The notes under the pieces are model-generated. The model had not been told where the DNA came from, ran no database searches, and saw only the letters and a list, made by a program, of their open reading frames with translations. A stretch of DNA of 64,000 nucleotides. Origin: CAYYWP01 sp050176585 (GTDB lineage Bacteria > Desulfobacterota > Binatia > HRBIN30 > CADEER01). Both the position numbers and the translations under genes were made by a program. Shown piece after piece: positions 56,242-64,000 of the stretch. Numbering within the stretch: position 1 is the stretch's first letter; every line of letters starts with the position of its first letter. Location: contig JBFXHX010000007.1 of NCBI GenBank assembly GCA_050176585.1, forward strand, positions 1 through 64,000, given 5' to 3'.

Positions 56242-56616
56242 TTACTTTTCCTCGAAACCGTTGAAGTGCCAAGCGGCGAGCCGCCAGACGCCGTCGGCTT
56301 CGCGTACGTAGACGTCGGTCGCGTCGCCGGTCCAGCTGCTCGGCACGCCGTCGATCTTCTGCCGCTGCACGTGCTTCAAGAGCACCCAGCCGGTGTCGCC
56401 GACTTGCTTGATCTGCACGTCCCAGACGCGAAATTCGGTGACCTCCAGATGGTCCGCAAAGGCGCGGAACTCCTGCTTGTTCGCCCGCACCGCTCCGCTG
56501 TCGCTGACGACGGTGCCGAGCGCCTGATCCGACACGCCGCGGAAATACTCCTCCCAGCGGTTCTCTGCGAACAAACGGTTCATCCGATCGACGGTCTGCT
56601 CCAATGATTCGGCCAT
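56242..56616 (-). CDS. NTF2-like/SnoaL-fold protein
   Basis: A 124-residue protein with an AAGGAGAA ribosome site before ATG 56616. The pattern of an N-terminal helix (ESLEQTVDRMNRLFAENRWEEYF), curved sheet strands and a final GVWRLAAWHFNGF is that of nuclear-transport-factor-2-like cone folds, used by small isomerases, hydratases and ring-hydroxylating beta subunits. No clear catalytic dyad is seen. It starts 23 bases after the CoA-transferase stop, so it belongs to that transcript and likely acts on the same pathway. Confidence 0.75.
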   Translation of the reverse strand: MAESLEQTVDRMNRLFAENRWEEYFRGVSDQALGTVVSDSGAVRANKQEFRAFADHLEVTEFRVWDVQIKQVGDTGWVLLKHVQRQKIDGVPSSWTGDATDVYVREADGVWRLAAWHFNGFEEK

Positions 56617-56639
56617 GGTCGATTCTCCTTTCAGCGCGT

Positions 56640-57839
56640 TCAGATAACGCCTTCGCGTCTGAACGCCTCGATCTCGCCCCGCGTGTAGCCGAGCTCGTCC
56701 AGCACCGCGTCGGCATGCTCGCCGAGCCCCGGCGGCGGCGCCGGAGCCGGCTCTTCGACGGTGGGCACAAGCTTCCATGGCATGCCCGGCACCGGCACCT
56801 GTCCGAGGGTGGGATGCTCGAGCGGCACCACCATGTGGCGATGGCGTATCTGCTCGTCATCCACGAGGTGCGCGACCGTGTTGATGCGCGCGCAGGGAAT
56901 GCCGCGCGCGACGAACGCGTCCAACCACACTGCCGCCGGGCGCGTCATGGTGACCGCTTCCAGCTCGCGCGCGAGCTCGCCGCGATGCTCGACCCGCGCG
57001 GCATTGTTCGCGAACCGCGGATCTTCGGCGAGCGCCGGCCGCTCGAGCGCCGCGCACAGTTGGCGCCAATGGTCGTCGTTGGCGATGGCGATGGTGATCT
57101 CGTCATCGGCGGTGCGAAACGAGGCATATGGTGCCAACAGCGGATGCTCGGCCCCCATCGGCCGCGGCGTCTCCCCGGACAGGGCGTACGCGACCAGATA
57201 GTAGCCCATGGCCGACACTTGCATGTCCAGCATCGCGAGGTCGAGGTGGCGGCCCTGCCCGTCCCTCCCGCGCCCGTGCAGCGCGGCCATGATCGAAAAT
57301 GCGGCGCAGAGCCCGCCCATGACGTCGGCCTGTGGGAGGCCGGGCTTCAGCGGTCGTCCGTTGCGCTCGCCGGTCACGCTCATCGCGCCGCCAGCGGCTT
57401 GGATGATGAGGTCGTATGCCGCGTGCTCGGCCATCGGCCCCGTCTGGCCGAAGCCCGAGATCGAGCAGTAAATGATCTGCGGCGCCACTGCCCGCACCGC
57501 TTCGTAATCCAGACCGAAGCGGCGCATGACGCCGGGGCGGAAATTCTCCACCAGGACATCGCTCCGCTCGGCGAGGCGGAGCAGAACGGCGCGGCCGCGC
57601 GGGTCCTTGAGGTTCAGAGTTATGCTGCGCTTGTTGCGGTTGACGGCGAGGAAGTGCGGGCTTTCGCCCTTCGAAGCCGCCACCGTCCAGTGGCGCACGT
57701 GATCGCCAACACCCGGCGGTTCGATCTTGACGACGCGCGCGCCCACGTCGGCAAGCATCATCGTACAGTACGGACCCGCCCACGCCTGCGTGAGGTCGAG
57801 GACGGCAACGTCGGCGAGTGGCCGTGGATCCCGCTTCAC
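56640..57839 (-). CDS. CaiB/BaiF family (class III) CoA-transferase
   Basis: A 399-residue enzyme that moves CoA between carboxylic acids. Signature blocks: VAVLDLTQAWAGPYCTMMLADVGARVVKIEPP, NRNKRSITLNLKDPRGRAVLL, SDVLVENFRPGVMRRFGL, and QADVMGGLCAAFSIMAAL with the catalytic Asp. The C-terminus holds the LDELGYTRGEIEAFRREGVI pattern common to the family. Its presence suggests that pathway intermediates are activated as CoA thioesters. The gene is 78 bases after the LLM oxidoreductase gene. Confidence 0.93.
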   Translation of the reverse strand: MKRDPRPLADVAVLDLTQAWAGPYCTMMLADVGARVVKIEPPGVGDHVRHWTVAASKGESPHFLAVNRNKRSITLNLKDPRGRAVLLRLAERSDVLVENFRPGVMRRFGLDYEAVRAVAPQIIYCSISGFGQTGPMAEHAAYDLIIQAAGGAMSVTGERNGRPLKPGLPQADVMGGLCAAFSIMAALHGRGRDGQGRHLDLAMLDMQVSAMGYYLVAYALSGETPRPMGAEHPLLAPYASFRTADDEITIAIANDDHWRQLCAALERPALAEDPRFANNAARVEHRGELARELEAVTMTRPAAVWLDAFVARGIPCARINTVAHLVDDEQIRHRHMVVPLEHPTLGQVPVPGMPWKLVPTVEEPAPAPPPGLGEHADAVLDELGYTRGEIEAFRREGVI

Positions 57840-57917
57840 GGCGCACTCGCCCCCGTTGCGCCCGGTGGGCGCGCGTCGTCGGTCAGGTTTCCCTGCACTC
57901 TGCCGTTCCTTTGGCCG

Positions 57918-58961
57918 CTACTTCACGCGCGGAATGATCTGCTTGCCGATCGTTTTGATCGACTCCTCGATCTCGGCCGGCGGCATGGCGAGGGCGTAGT
58001 GGATGAACTCCTGCCCGCCCGCGGCCTTGATCTGCTCGAGCCGCTCAATACACCGGCCGGCCGGGCCATACACCGTGAGCAGGTCGACGGCGCGATCGGG
58101 AACCTGCGAGAGCTCCTCGGCGTCGCGGATGACGTGCTCGCTGTAGTCGCTGCGAAAGTTGTCCGGGAGGCCGATCACGAGACTCTCCGGCAGCTCTTCG
58201 CGCTTATAATACTCGAGCAGGTGCGCCGAGTGATTCCACACCGCCTGCACGAACCACCGCTGGTCGTCGCAGGCCTTCTTCATGTCGTCGCTCACCACGA
58301 TCGGACCGGAGACCACCGTGCGCAGGGTCTTCAGATCGCGACCGGCCGCTTTGGCGCCCGCGTGCGCGTGGCGGAGCGACCACTGCATGGCGTCCGGGTG
58401 CGGCGCCTGGATGACGACGCCATCCGCCGCTTCGCCGGCGAACTGGAGCGTCTTCGGCCCGTAGCCGCCGATGTAGACCGGCACGTTCTTCGGCGGCTTG
58501 TACCAGTGGAAGTTGATCGGCAGCGGCTTGCCGCCCGCCTGCTTCAGCCACTTCGCCTTGTCGGGGTGCTTCGGCGTGTACTGGACGGTGCCGCCGTTCA
58601 TCAGCTCCTTGATCAATTTGATGGACTCTTTGAACTCGGCCATCGTCGCCTGCCGCTCGCCCATCACCCGGGTCGAGGAGTCGCCCTTGGCGATGCCGCA
58701 CACCATGCGGCCGTTCGAGATCTCCTGCAGGGTTGCGAAATAGCTCGCCACCACGGTCGGATGGCGGGTGACCGGATTCGTCACCAGCGTGCCGATGCGG
58801 ATGCGCTGCGTATCGCGCGCGGCGAGGGTGAGGTACGGGACCACCTCGCGCCAGCCCACGTGCGAGTCGATCATGAAGATCGCATCGAAGCCGTTGTCCT
58901 CCGCGAGCTTCGCGATCCTGGGTGCCTCCGGCATCGTCTCGATCAGAACACCGAATTCCAT
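57918..58961 (-). CDS. LLM class flavin- or F420-dependent oxidoreductase
   Basis: A 347-residue luciferase-like TIM barrel. MEFGVLIETMPEAPRIAKLAEDNGFDAIFMIDSHVGW is the family N-terminus; RIGTLVTNPVTRHPTVVASYFATLQEISNGR and GIAKGDSS form the cofactor pocket. VPVYIGGYGPKTLQFAGEAADGVVIQ is the typical late strand. Either FMN or F420 could be the cofactor; the pattern (TNPVTRHP, GGYGPKTL) is common in F420-dependent methylenetetrahydromethanopterin reductase-like enzymes. A role as monooxygenase or reductase in the local catabolic pathway is inferred. Confidence 0.88.
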   Translation of the reverse strand: MEFGVLIETMPEAPRIAKLAEDNGFDAIFMIDSHVGWREVVPYLTLAARDTQRIRIGTLVTNPVTRHPTVVASYFATLQEISNGRMVCGIAKGDSSTRVMGERQATMAEFKESIKLIKELMNGGTVQYTPKHPDKAKWLKQAGGKPLPINFHWYKPPKNVPVYIGGYGPKTLQFAGEAADGVVIQAPHPDAMQWSLRHAHAGAKAAGRDLKTLRTVVSGPIVVSDDMKKACDDQRWFVQAVWNHSAHLLEYYKREELPESLVIGLPDNFRSDYSEHVIRDAEELSQVPDRAVDLLTVYGPAGRCIERLEQIKAAGGQEFIHYALAMPPAEIEESIKTIGKQIIPRVK

Positions 58962-58998
58962 AGCTCTCCTCTCCTGTATCCGTTGAAGGTGCGAGCGC

Positions 58999-61389
58999 TC
59001 AGGCCGACCGCTCGGCGCTCTTGGCTTGGTGTAGCGCCCGCCACACGCGGTCGGGCATGACCGGGGTCTCGTCGATCACCGGCCCCCACTCCGCGAGGGC
59101 GTTCTCCACCGCGGCGCACATCGCGCTGAGCGGCGCGCCCACCCCCGACTCGCCGGCGCCCTTGGTGCCGAGGTCGGTGAACGGCGACGGCGTGTTGTGG
59201 TGCATCAGCTCGAAGCTCGGCAGGTCGTCCGCGGTCGGCAGCGTGTAGTCCATGAAGGTGCCGGTGAGGAACTGCCCGGCGTCGTCATAGGCCATGCGCT
59301 CGAACAGCGCGCCGCCCAGGCCCTGCGCGAGCCCGCCGTGCACGTTCGCGTCGACCAGGCCGGGGTTGATCACGGTTCCGCAGTCGTGGATGAACACGCA
59401 GCGCTGCACCTTCACGAAGCCGGTGTCCGGATCGACCTCGACCTCCAGCGCGCACGCGCCGTACGGCCAGGTCGGATACATGCTGAAATGGCCATCCTGC
59501 CGTTCCGGCTGGTGGTAGAGATTGCCGATGCGGCTGTAGCGGGTCGACTCGAGACCGGGCTCCACCGTCTCGGCCGCCGGTCCATACGTATGGCGGTAGA
59601 TTTCGCCGGCCACGTCGGCCATCGACACCTGGCGCTGCGGCGCGCCGCGCAGCCGAATGAAGCCGCCCTCCGCCTCGAGGTCCGCGGGAAGCACCTCCAG
59701 CATGCGCGAGGCCACGGTGAAGAGCTTCTCGCGCAGGTCCTTGGCCGCCAGCTGGGCCGCCGCGCCACCCATCATGATGCTGCGCGAGCTGTAGTTGCCG
59801 AGGCCGTACGGGCAGTGATCGGTGTCGCCCTGCACGACGGTGATGGAGTTGATGTCTACGCCGAGCTCGTCGGCGACGATCTGCGCGATACCGGTCTCGT
59901 TGCCCGAGCCCGGCGAAGTCACGCCGGTCAGCACCGTCACCCGGCCGCCCGGGCTCATGCGCACGGTGGTGCCGTCGTAGCCCTGAATCACGCGCGAGCG
60001 CGGCACCGCGCCACCTTCCGGGGTGAGCTCGAAGCCGATGCCGATGCCGAGCAGCTTGCCGTTCCGGCGCGCTTCCGCTTGGCGCTTGGGGAAGTTCGCG
60101 TAGTCCACGCGATCGAGCAGCGATTGCAGCGCAGTGCCGTAGTCGCCGCTATCGAGGATCGCGCCCGACACCTGCTTGAACGGAAAAGCCGACGGCGGCA
60201 GGAAGTTCTTCAGGCGCACTTCGGCGCGGTCGAGACCGGCGGCGTCCGCCACCTTGTCCATGATCCGGTCCATGAGGAACGCCGCCGCCTCCTTGCCGAA
60301 GGCGCGGTAGCCGTTCCACGGCCCTTTGTTGGTCACGACCGAGTACAGGTCGACCTCGCAGTTGTCGATCTTGTACGGGCCGGGAACGCAGAAGGCGCTG
60401 ACGAAGGACATCGCCCATCCGACCAGCCCGGTCGGCGCGCCGACGTCGGCCACCACGCGCACCTTGAGCGCGCTCACGCTGCCGTCCTTCAGATATCCCG
60501 CCTTGAACGACAGGGTTTCCTCGCGCGCGTGGCCGCCTGCGCTGAGATGCTCGGTGCGCTCCTCGACCCATTTGATCGGCCGCTCGAGGCGCCGGCTGAG
60601 GAAGGCGACGAGAATCTCCTCCGGAAAGGCCGGCACCTTGCCGCCGAAACCGCCGCCGACATTCGGCTGGATGACGCGCACGTCGGTGTCCGCAATCGAC
60701 AGCGCCTCGGCGATGAGACCGCGCAGCGGATGGGGATTCTGCGTGGAAGACCACACCGTGATGCGCCCCGTGAACGAGTCGTAGCTGGCCGCGTAGGCGC
60801 GCGGCTCGATCGGCATCGGCGCGTAGCGCTGCGCCTTGACGGTGCCTTCGACCACGCCGTCGGCCTCTTTGAGCGCGCCCTCGAAATCGCCGCGGGTGAA
60901 GTTCTTTCGCAGCAATACGTTGGTGCCCCACGACGGCTCGACGAGCGGCGCGTCGGGTTCGATCCCGCGCACGGCGTCGGTCACGGCAGGCAGCGGCTCG
61001 TAGTCGATCTCGATGAGCCGCGCCGCCTCGTGGGCCGTGTACCGGTCGTCGGCGACGATCGCCACCACGGGTTCGCCGGCGTAGCGGACCCGATCGCCGG
61101 CCAGCGGATAGATCTCGATCGTATTGCCGCCGATGGCCGCCGGATCCGCCGCCCACGGCACCGGCTTCATCACCTTGCGCAGATCTGCCCCGGTCATCAC
61201 GAGCGCCACGCCCGGCAGGGCTTCCGCCGCTTTCGTATCGATCGACCGAACGCGCGCGTGGCCGTGAGCGCTGCGCAAGACGACTAGATGAGCGACGTTG
61301 TCGAGGTCGAGATCGCCGACGAACGTCCCCTTCCCCGCCGCCAACACGCGGTTGGTCAACATCGGAACGAATCGGCCTACGTACTTCAT
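58999..61389 (-). CDS. Xanthine dehydrogenase-family molybdopterin-binding subunit (second copy)
   Basis: About 796 residues (ATG 61389 or 61392, both near a GGAG site; the longer frame to 61608 is arginine-rich and unlike the family). It parallels the copy at 53817-56198 along its length: LTNRVLAAGKGTFVGDLDL, RSAHGHARVRSIDTKAAEALPG, NVGGGFGGK, WNGYRAFGKEA, TGVTSPGSGNETG, QGLGG and GTKGAGESG with the catalytic Glu. The shared F/Y-G-K-E-A-A loop marks both as one subfamily. No electron-transfer subunit is adjacent; those genes may lie past the window edge or elsewhere. Confidence 0.92.
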   Translation of the reverse strand: MKYVGRFVPMLTNRVLAAGKGTFVGDLDLDNVAHLVVLRSAHGHARVRSIDTKAAEALPGVALVMTGADLRKVMKPVPWAADPAAIGGNTIEIYPLAGDRVRYAGEPVVAIVADDRYTAHEAARLIEIDYEPLPAVTDAVRGIEPDAPLVEPSWGTNVLLRKNFTRGDFEGALKEADGVVEGTVKAQRYAPMPIEPRAYAASYDSFTGRITVWSSTQNPHPLRGLIAEALSIADTDVRVIQPNVGGGFGGKVPAFPEEILVAFLSRRLERPIKWVEERTEHLSAGGHAREETLSFKAGYLKDGSVSALKVRVVADVGAPTGLVGWAMSFVSAFCVPGPYKIDNCEVDLYSVVTNKGPWNGYRAFGKEAAAFLMDRIMDKVADAAGLDRAEVRLKNFLPPSAFPFKQVSGAILDSGDYGTALQSLLDRVDYANFPKRQAEARRNGKLLGIGIGFELTPEGGAVPRSRVIQGYDGTTVRMSPGGRVTVLTGVTSPGSGNETGIAQIVADELGVDINSITVVQGDTDHCPYGLGNYSSRSIMMGGAAAQLAAKDLREKLFTVASRMLEVLPADLEAEGGFIRLRGAPQRQVSMADVAGEIYRHTYGPAAETVEPGLESTRYSRIGNLYHQPERQDGHFSMYPTWPYGACALEVEVDPDTGFVKVQRCVFIHDCGTVINPGLVDANVHGGLAQGLGGALFERMAYDDAGQFLTGTFMDYTLPTADDLPSFELMHHNTPSPFTDLGTKGAGESGVGAPLSAMCAAVENALAEWGPVIDETPVMPDRVWRALHQAKSAERSA

Positions 61390-61539
61390 CATTTCACTCC
61401 CATGACGCGACGCATGCGCTGCGCGCGCACTTCTCGCCCTTCGCCGACCACGGCGTCCCTTCGGGCGCCCCCCGCGGTGCCTTATGTGTCGTTCGAATCT
61501 GGTTTCCCTACCACGGGTGTCGGCGAACCGCGAACGCCT

Positions 61540-61558
61540 CCGCTCGACACACGAGCGG
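61540..61558. promoter_or_regulatory. Perfect inverted repeat, candidate operator
   Basis: CCGCTCG-N5-CGAGCGG, seven-base perfect arms, lies about 150 bases upstream of the second Mo-subunit start. It would suit a dimeric regulator site or a leader hairpin. No regulator gene is in the cluster portion seen. Confidence 0.35.
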
Positions 61559-61646
61559 CGCGACCATGCCATGTCGCCCCCCCGCGTGCTAGACCCCTGC
61601 GACGCCACCTCGCCCTGCTCCGGCGCGGCGCGGGAAGCGCCCGCGC

Positions 61647-61683
61647 GGCGGTGGCCGGTCCGGCGCGCCGGACCGCCACCGCC
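61647..61683 (-). terminator. Very stable near-perfect palindrome after the amidinotransferase-like gene
   Basis: GGCGGTGG plus CGGTCCGGCG pairs with CGCCGGACCG plus CCACCGCC, 18 base pairs with a single bulged C and almost no loop. It begins 20 bases after the gene's stop on the transcribed strand. There is no T-tract. A transcript-end or pausing role between the amidohydrolase/amidinotransferase pair and the downstream Mo-hydroxylase gene is the best guess. Confidence 0.5.
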
Positions 61684-61702
61684 GTTCGAACGACTGCGAA
61701 GC

Positions 61703-62818
61703 TCAGCGCCGGCGGCGCTTGCGGATGTCGTCCAGCGCCGGACCCGGCTCGCGATAGATCTGCATCGTGCGGCAGCGGATGCCGCCGCCCGACTTGAGGA
61801 TCTCGCTACCCGGTGTCTCGATCACCTCGACGCCGGCATCCCGCACCTTGCGGATGCTGCGCTCGCACTCGGCATGCATGATGACCTTGCCCGGCTCGAG
61901 CACGGTGAGATTGCACGGCGCGAGCAGTTGCCGGTGCTCCTCGTGATCCACTTCGATGACCTCGAAGTTGTTGTCCTCGAGCCATTTCCGGGAGGCGAAA
62001 TCGAACGACGCCGGCGCGATCAGCACCTTACCGGTATCCACCGGCGCGATGTTCATGTCGGGATGCGCGCAGGCGCCGGTATCCGCGTCGAAGTACGACT
62101 TCACCGACGGCCGCAGGGTCAGGTTGTGGAATTCCGGCGTCCCGCTCGTGCTCGCCAAGGCGTTCGCAAATTGCGCTACGCCCTCTTCCGTGAAGGCGCA
62201 CGAGATCGCGGTCACCAGCACGTCCTGCGCGATGAACAGGCACGCGCCCGGCTCACACGCGCCTTTCGTGATAGCGGTGAGGACCGGAATGTTCAGCTCG
62301 TTCCATGCCCATTTGGCCAGGTACTCGGTCAAGCCGATCGTATTCGGGATGAAGCCCATCTTGGAGATGATCGAGCCACCGCGCCAGATCATCCCCCACG
62401 CCAGGTAGATCTGCCCCATCATGGGCCCGTACGGGCTCATGGGCGGGTCGGGGAACTCGACCCAGTGCACCTTGACGCCGTTCTTCTCCAGCGTCTTGGC
62501 ATACTGCTCGGTTTCGGTCTGTAGCTTCTTCACATCGAAGTCCGGCAGATCGGGCGTGCCCCACAGCTCGGCCCAGAACTCGGGGTCCTGTTTGAACTGC
62601 GGATTGACGTGGTAGCGCGTGTATTCGGTCGGGAAGTGGAGCGCGACCTCCTTCAGCTTGCCGATGCCGTTGCAGCCGAATCTCCGCCCGGCCACCTTCT
62701 CGGCCGTGGCGGTGACGTAATCCGACTGGTGCATGTCGCGGATGACATCCCAGGCGCGTTTGCCCTTCTGATAGAAGGGGATGTCCTTCAACGTGGCCTT
62801 TGCCCAACGATCATCCAT
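61703..62818 (-). CDS. Amidinotransferase-like guanidino-modifying enzyme
   Basis: A 371-residue protein of the amidinotransferase/arginine-deiminase superfamily. ATG 62818 has GGAGG nine bases upstream. The C-terminal motif SGGGIRCRTMQIYRE carries the nucleophilic Cys. NIAPVDTGKVLIAPASFD and VDHEEHRQLLAPCNLTVLEPGKVIMHAECE match the fold's repeated propeller blades. Glycine amidinotransferase, inosamine-phosphate amidinotransferase and related hydrolases share this layout, so the exact reaction is open. It is 139 bases downstream of an amidohydrolase gene. Confidence 0.82.
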   Translation of the reverse strand: MDDRWAKATLKDIPFYQKGKRAWDVIRDMHQSDYVTATAEKVAGRRFGCNGIGKLKEVALHFPTEYTRYHVNPQFKQDPEFWAELWGTPDLPDFDVKKLQTETEQYAKTLEKNGVKVHWVEFPDPPMSPYGPMMGQIYLAWGMIWRGGSIISKMGFIPNTIGLTEYLAKWAWNELNIPVLTAITKGACEPGACLFIAQDVLVTAISCAFTEEGVAQFANALASTSGTPEFHNLTLRPSVKSYFDADTGACAHPDMNIAPVDTGKVLIAPASFDFASRKWLEDNNFEVIEVDHEEHRQLLAPCNLTVLEPGKVIMHAECERSIRKVRDAGVEVIETPGSEILKSGGGIRCRTMQIYREPGPALDDIRKRRRR

Positions 62819-62957
62819 CTCGCTGTTCCTCCTCTGTCGTGGTGTCTTCGTGACGTCCATCGATCGGCGGCGCCGCGGCCCAGCCTCACGTCGGGTCTCG
62901 GCCGTCGCATTCCAACCGCATGCAATGTGTACCGGCGAGCGGCGCCTCAGCCGTCCG

Positions 62958-64000
62958 CTAGTGCGCGTCTGCCGCCACCGCGCCGGCGACCGTGGATCCG
63001 CAACTCCACCGCCATGGGTATGTCAGGCCGCCGAGCGTCGTCCGCTCCACCATCTCCTCGGCGGCCGCCTGCGTATCGCGCAGCACGTGCGATTCGTCGA
63101 GACTCAGCACCTGTCGGTTGCGCATCAGGATGCGGCCGTCGACGATGGTAGTGTCGACATCGCCGCCGGTCGCGCTGTAGACGAGCAAGCTCACGACGTT
63201 GAACTTGGGCTTGCGCAGCACGGGCGTCAGATGCGGTTTGTGCAGGTCGACCACGATGACGTCCGCCTTCTTGCCCGGTTCGAGCGATCCGATCTCCCGT
63301 TCGAGCCCGGCGGCGCGCGCACCGTTGATGGTGGCCATCTCCAACACCACCTCCGCGGGGATGACCTCGGGGTCGAGGGGATAGACGACTTTGTGGAGCA
63401 GCGCGGCGACCTTCATCTCCCGCACCATGTCGTTGGCGCCGTTGCATTGCGCGCCGGCGTCGGTGCCGAGCGCGACGTTGACACCCGCCTCCAGCAGCCG
63501 GGGCGCCGGCTCGATGCCGTCGGAGATCTTCATCTCGCACACGGGCGTGTGGGCCACGCTCGCGCCGGACTTCTGGAGCAGCGTGATGTCGCGCTCGGAG
63601 AGCCAGCAGGCGTGCCCGACCACCGTGCGCGGGCGCAGGAGGCCGAGATCGTACGCGTATTCGATCGAGCGCTTGCCGAAGTGCGCTTTGCACGCTTCGA
63701 CCTCGGCGCGGGTCTCGGCGAGGTGCACGGTGATACCGACGTCCAGCTTGTCCGCTAGGCGCACGACGTCGGTGAACAGCTCGGGCGAGCAGAACATCTC
63801 GTGTACCGGTCCGAGCCACGGCTGGACGCGGCCATCGCCCCGCCCGCGCCACTGGTCGACGAAATGCGCGCCGGCGCGGGCGAGCTGCCGGCGATCGGCG
63901 AGCGCCAGGCGATCCTTGTCGCCGAGCCAGGTGTCCATCAGCGCCGGGGACACCACGCCGCGGATACCGGATTCCTCCACGGCGCGCGCGACCCCGTCGG
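62958..64000 (-). CDS. Amidohydrolase, AtzA/TrzN/SsnA-like superfamily (5' truncated)
   Basis: The frame is open to the right edge (DGVARAVEESGIRGVV...), so the N-terminus, with its HxH metal motif, lies outside. 346 residues are visible. They show a TIM-barrel metal-dependent hydrolase: ITVHLAET (metal His), VVGHACWLSERDI (His), VALGTDAGAQCNGANDM (metal Asp), then the C-terminal composite domain (LEPGKKADVIVVDL, TIVDGRILMRNRQVL). Family members deaminate or dechlorinate ring compounds or guanidines (SsnA, TrzN, guanine deaminase, S-adenosylhomocysteine deaminase). The substrate is unknown. Confidence 0.9.
   Translation of the reverse strand, partial: DGVARAVEESGIRGVVSPALMDTWLGDKDRLALADRRQLARAGAHFVDQWRGRGDGRVQPWLGPVHEMFCSPELFTDVVRLADKLDVGITVHLAETRAEVEACKAHFGKRSIEYAYDLGLLRPRTVVGHACWLSERDITLLQKSGASVAHTPVCEMKISDGIEPAPRLLEAGVNVALGTDAGAQCNGANDMVREMKVAALLHKVVYPLDPEVIPAEVVLEMATINGARAAGLEREIGSLEPGKKADVIVVDLHKPHLTPVLRKPKFNVVSLLVYSATGGDVDTTIVDGRILMRNRQVLSLDESHVLRDTQAAAEEMVERTTLGGLTYPWRWSCGSTVAGAVAADAH

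Larger units (their letters stand above)
61390..61702. other. Intergenic region with strong palindromes
   Basis: About 310 bases between the second Mo subunit and the amidinotransferase-like gene, with no supported gene. It holds two notable inverted repeats (61540-61558 and 61647-61683, listed separately) and a GTTCGAAC palindrome at 61684-61691. It should carry the promoter of the second Mo-hydroxylase gene. Confidence 0.6.

Noticed and set aside
53817..61389. Assignment of the two Mo subunits as CO dehydrogenase (CoxL)
   Set aside because: The diagnostic CSFR active-site loop is absent from both; they carry an F/Y-G-K-E-A-A loop instead, so a hydroxylase of organic substrates is more likely.

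Overview
The window is a high-GC bacterial chromosome segment in which almost every base is used. Gene order points to a delta-proteobacterial-type lineage (Desulfobacterota, Myxococcota, Binatota or similar): tilS-ftsH-cdaA-cdaR-glmM-pdxJ-nnr-tsaE-lysC in one run, with Rrf2/FdxA, Der/Era and a DUF1329 protein close by. This placement is inferred from synteny and family content; no database search was made. A run of 100 N at 39732-39831 is a scaffold gap, so the two sides are joined only by scaffolding.

Region 1-6.7 kb (plus strand). The window opens inside a group of five small membrane proteins (holin-family, ElaB/YqjD-like, YtxH-like), followed by a DUF3309 mini-protein. A lone receiver protein, an NtrC-type sigma-54 activator and a membrane histidine kinase come next. 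Just downstream is a near-consensus sigma-54 promoter in front of a small secreted protein built from two similar halves, a plausible target of the regulator.

Region 6.7-23 kb is housekeeping: dnaE, guaA, guaB and an EEP-family hydrolase on the minus strand; then a plus-strand two-gene encapsulin nanocompartment (EncFtn ferritin cargo plus shell); then der, era, purU, a seven-iron-type ferredoxin and an Rrf2 regulator on the minus strand; then a plus-strand DUF1329 protein.

Region 22.8-37.3 kb is one long minus-strand array read tilS > ftsH > cdaA > cdaR > glmM > pdxJ > nnr > tsaE > lysC > cysteine desulfurase > mnmA > mtaB > rnc. It joins proteolysis, c-di-AMP signalling, cell-wall precursor synthesis, cofactor synthesis and repair, and tRNA modification. 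Several genes overlap by 4-20 bases. Upstream lies an ECF sigma/anti-sigma pair flanked by two zinc-ribbon PspC proteins.

Region 39.4-53.6 kb is mixed accessory content: tRNA-Gly with promoter and terminator, the gap, a secreted beta-helix protein with a C-terminal sorting-like tail, a peroxiredoxin, a frameshifted PEGA-like gene, an ornithine-cyclodeaminase-family enzyme, RidA, a MATE transporter, an HMCES/YedK protein, a TPR lipoprotein, enoyl-CoA hydratase, a PaaI-like thioesterase, a glycosyltransferase, an NhaR-like regulator and a long acyl-CoA dehydrogenase resembling methylsuccinyl-CoA dehydrogenase.

Region 53.8-64 kb (minus strand) is the most unusual part. It looks like a catabolic cluster: amidohydrolase, amidinotransferase-like enzyme, two tandem paralogous molybdenum-hydroxylase large subunits without their FeS and FAD partners in view, an LLM flavin/F420 oxidoreductase, a CaiB/BaiF CoA-transferase and an NTF2-like protein. 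Strong inverted repeats lie between its parts. The substrate is unknown. The cluster runs off the right edge of the window.
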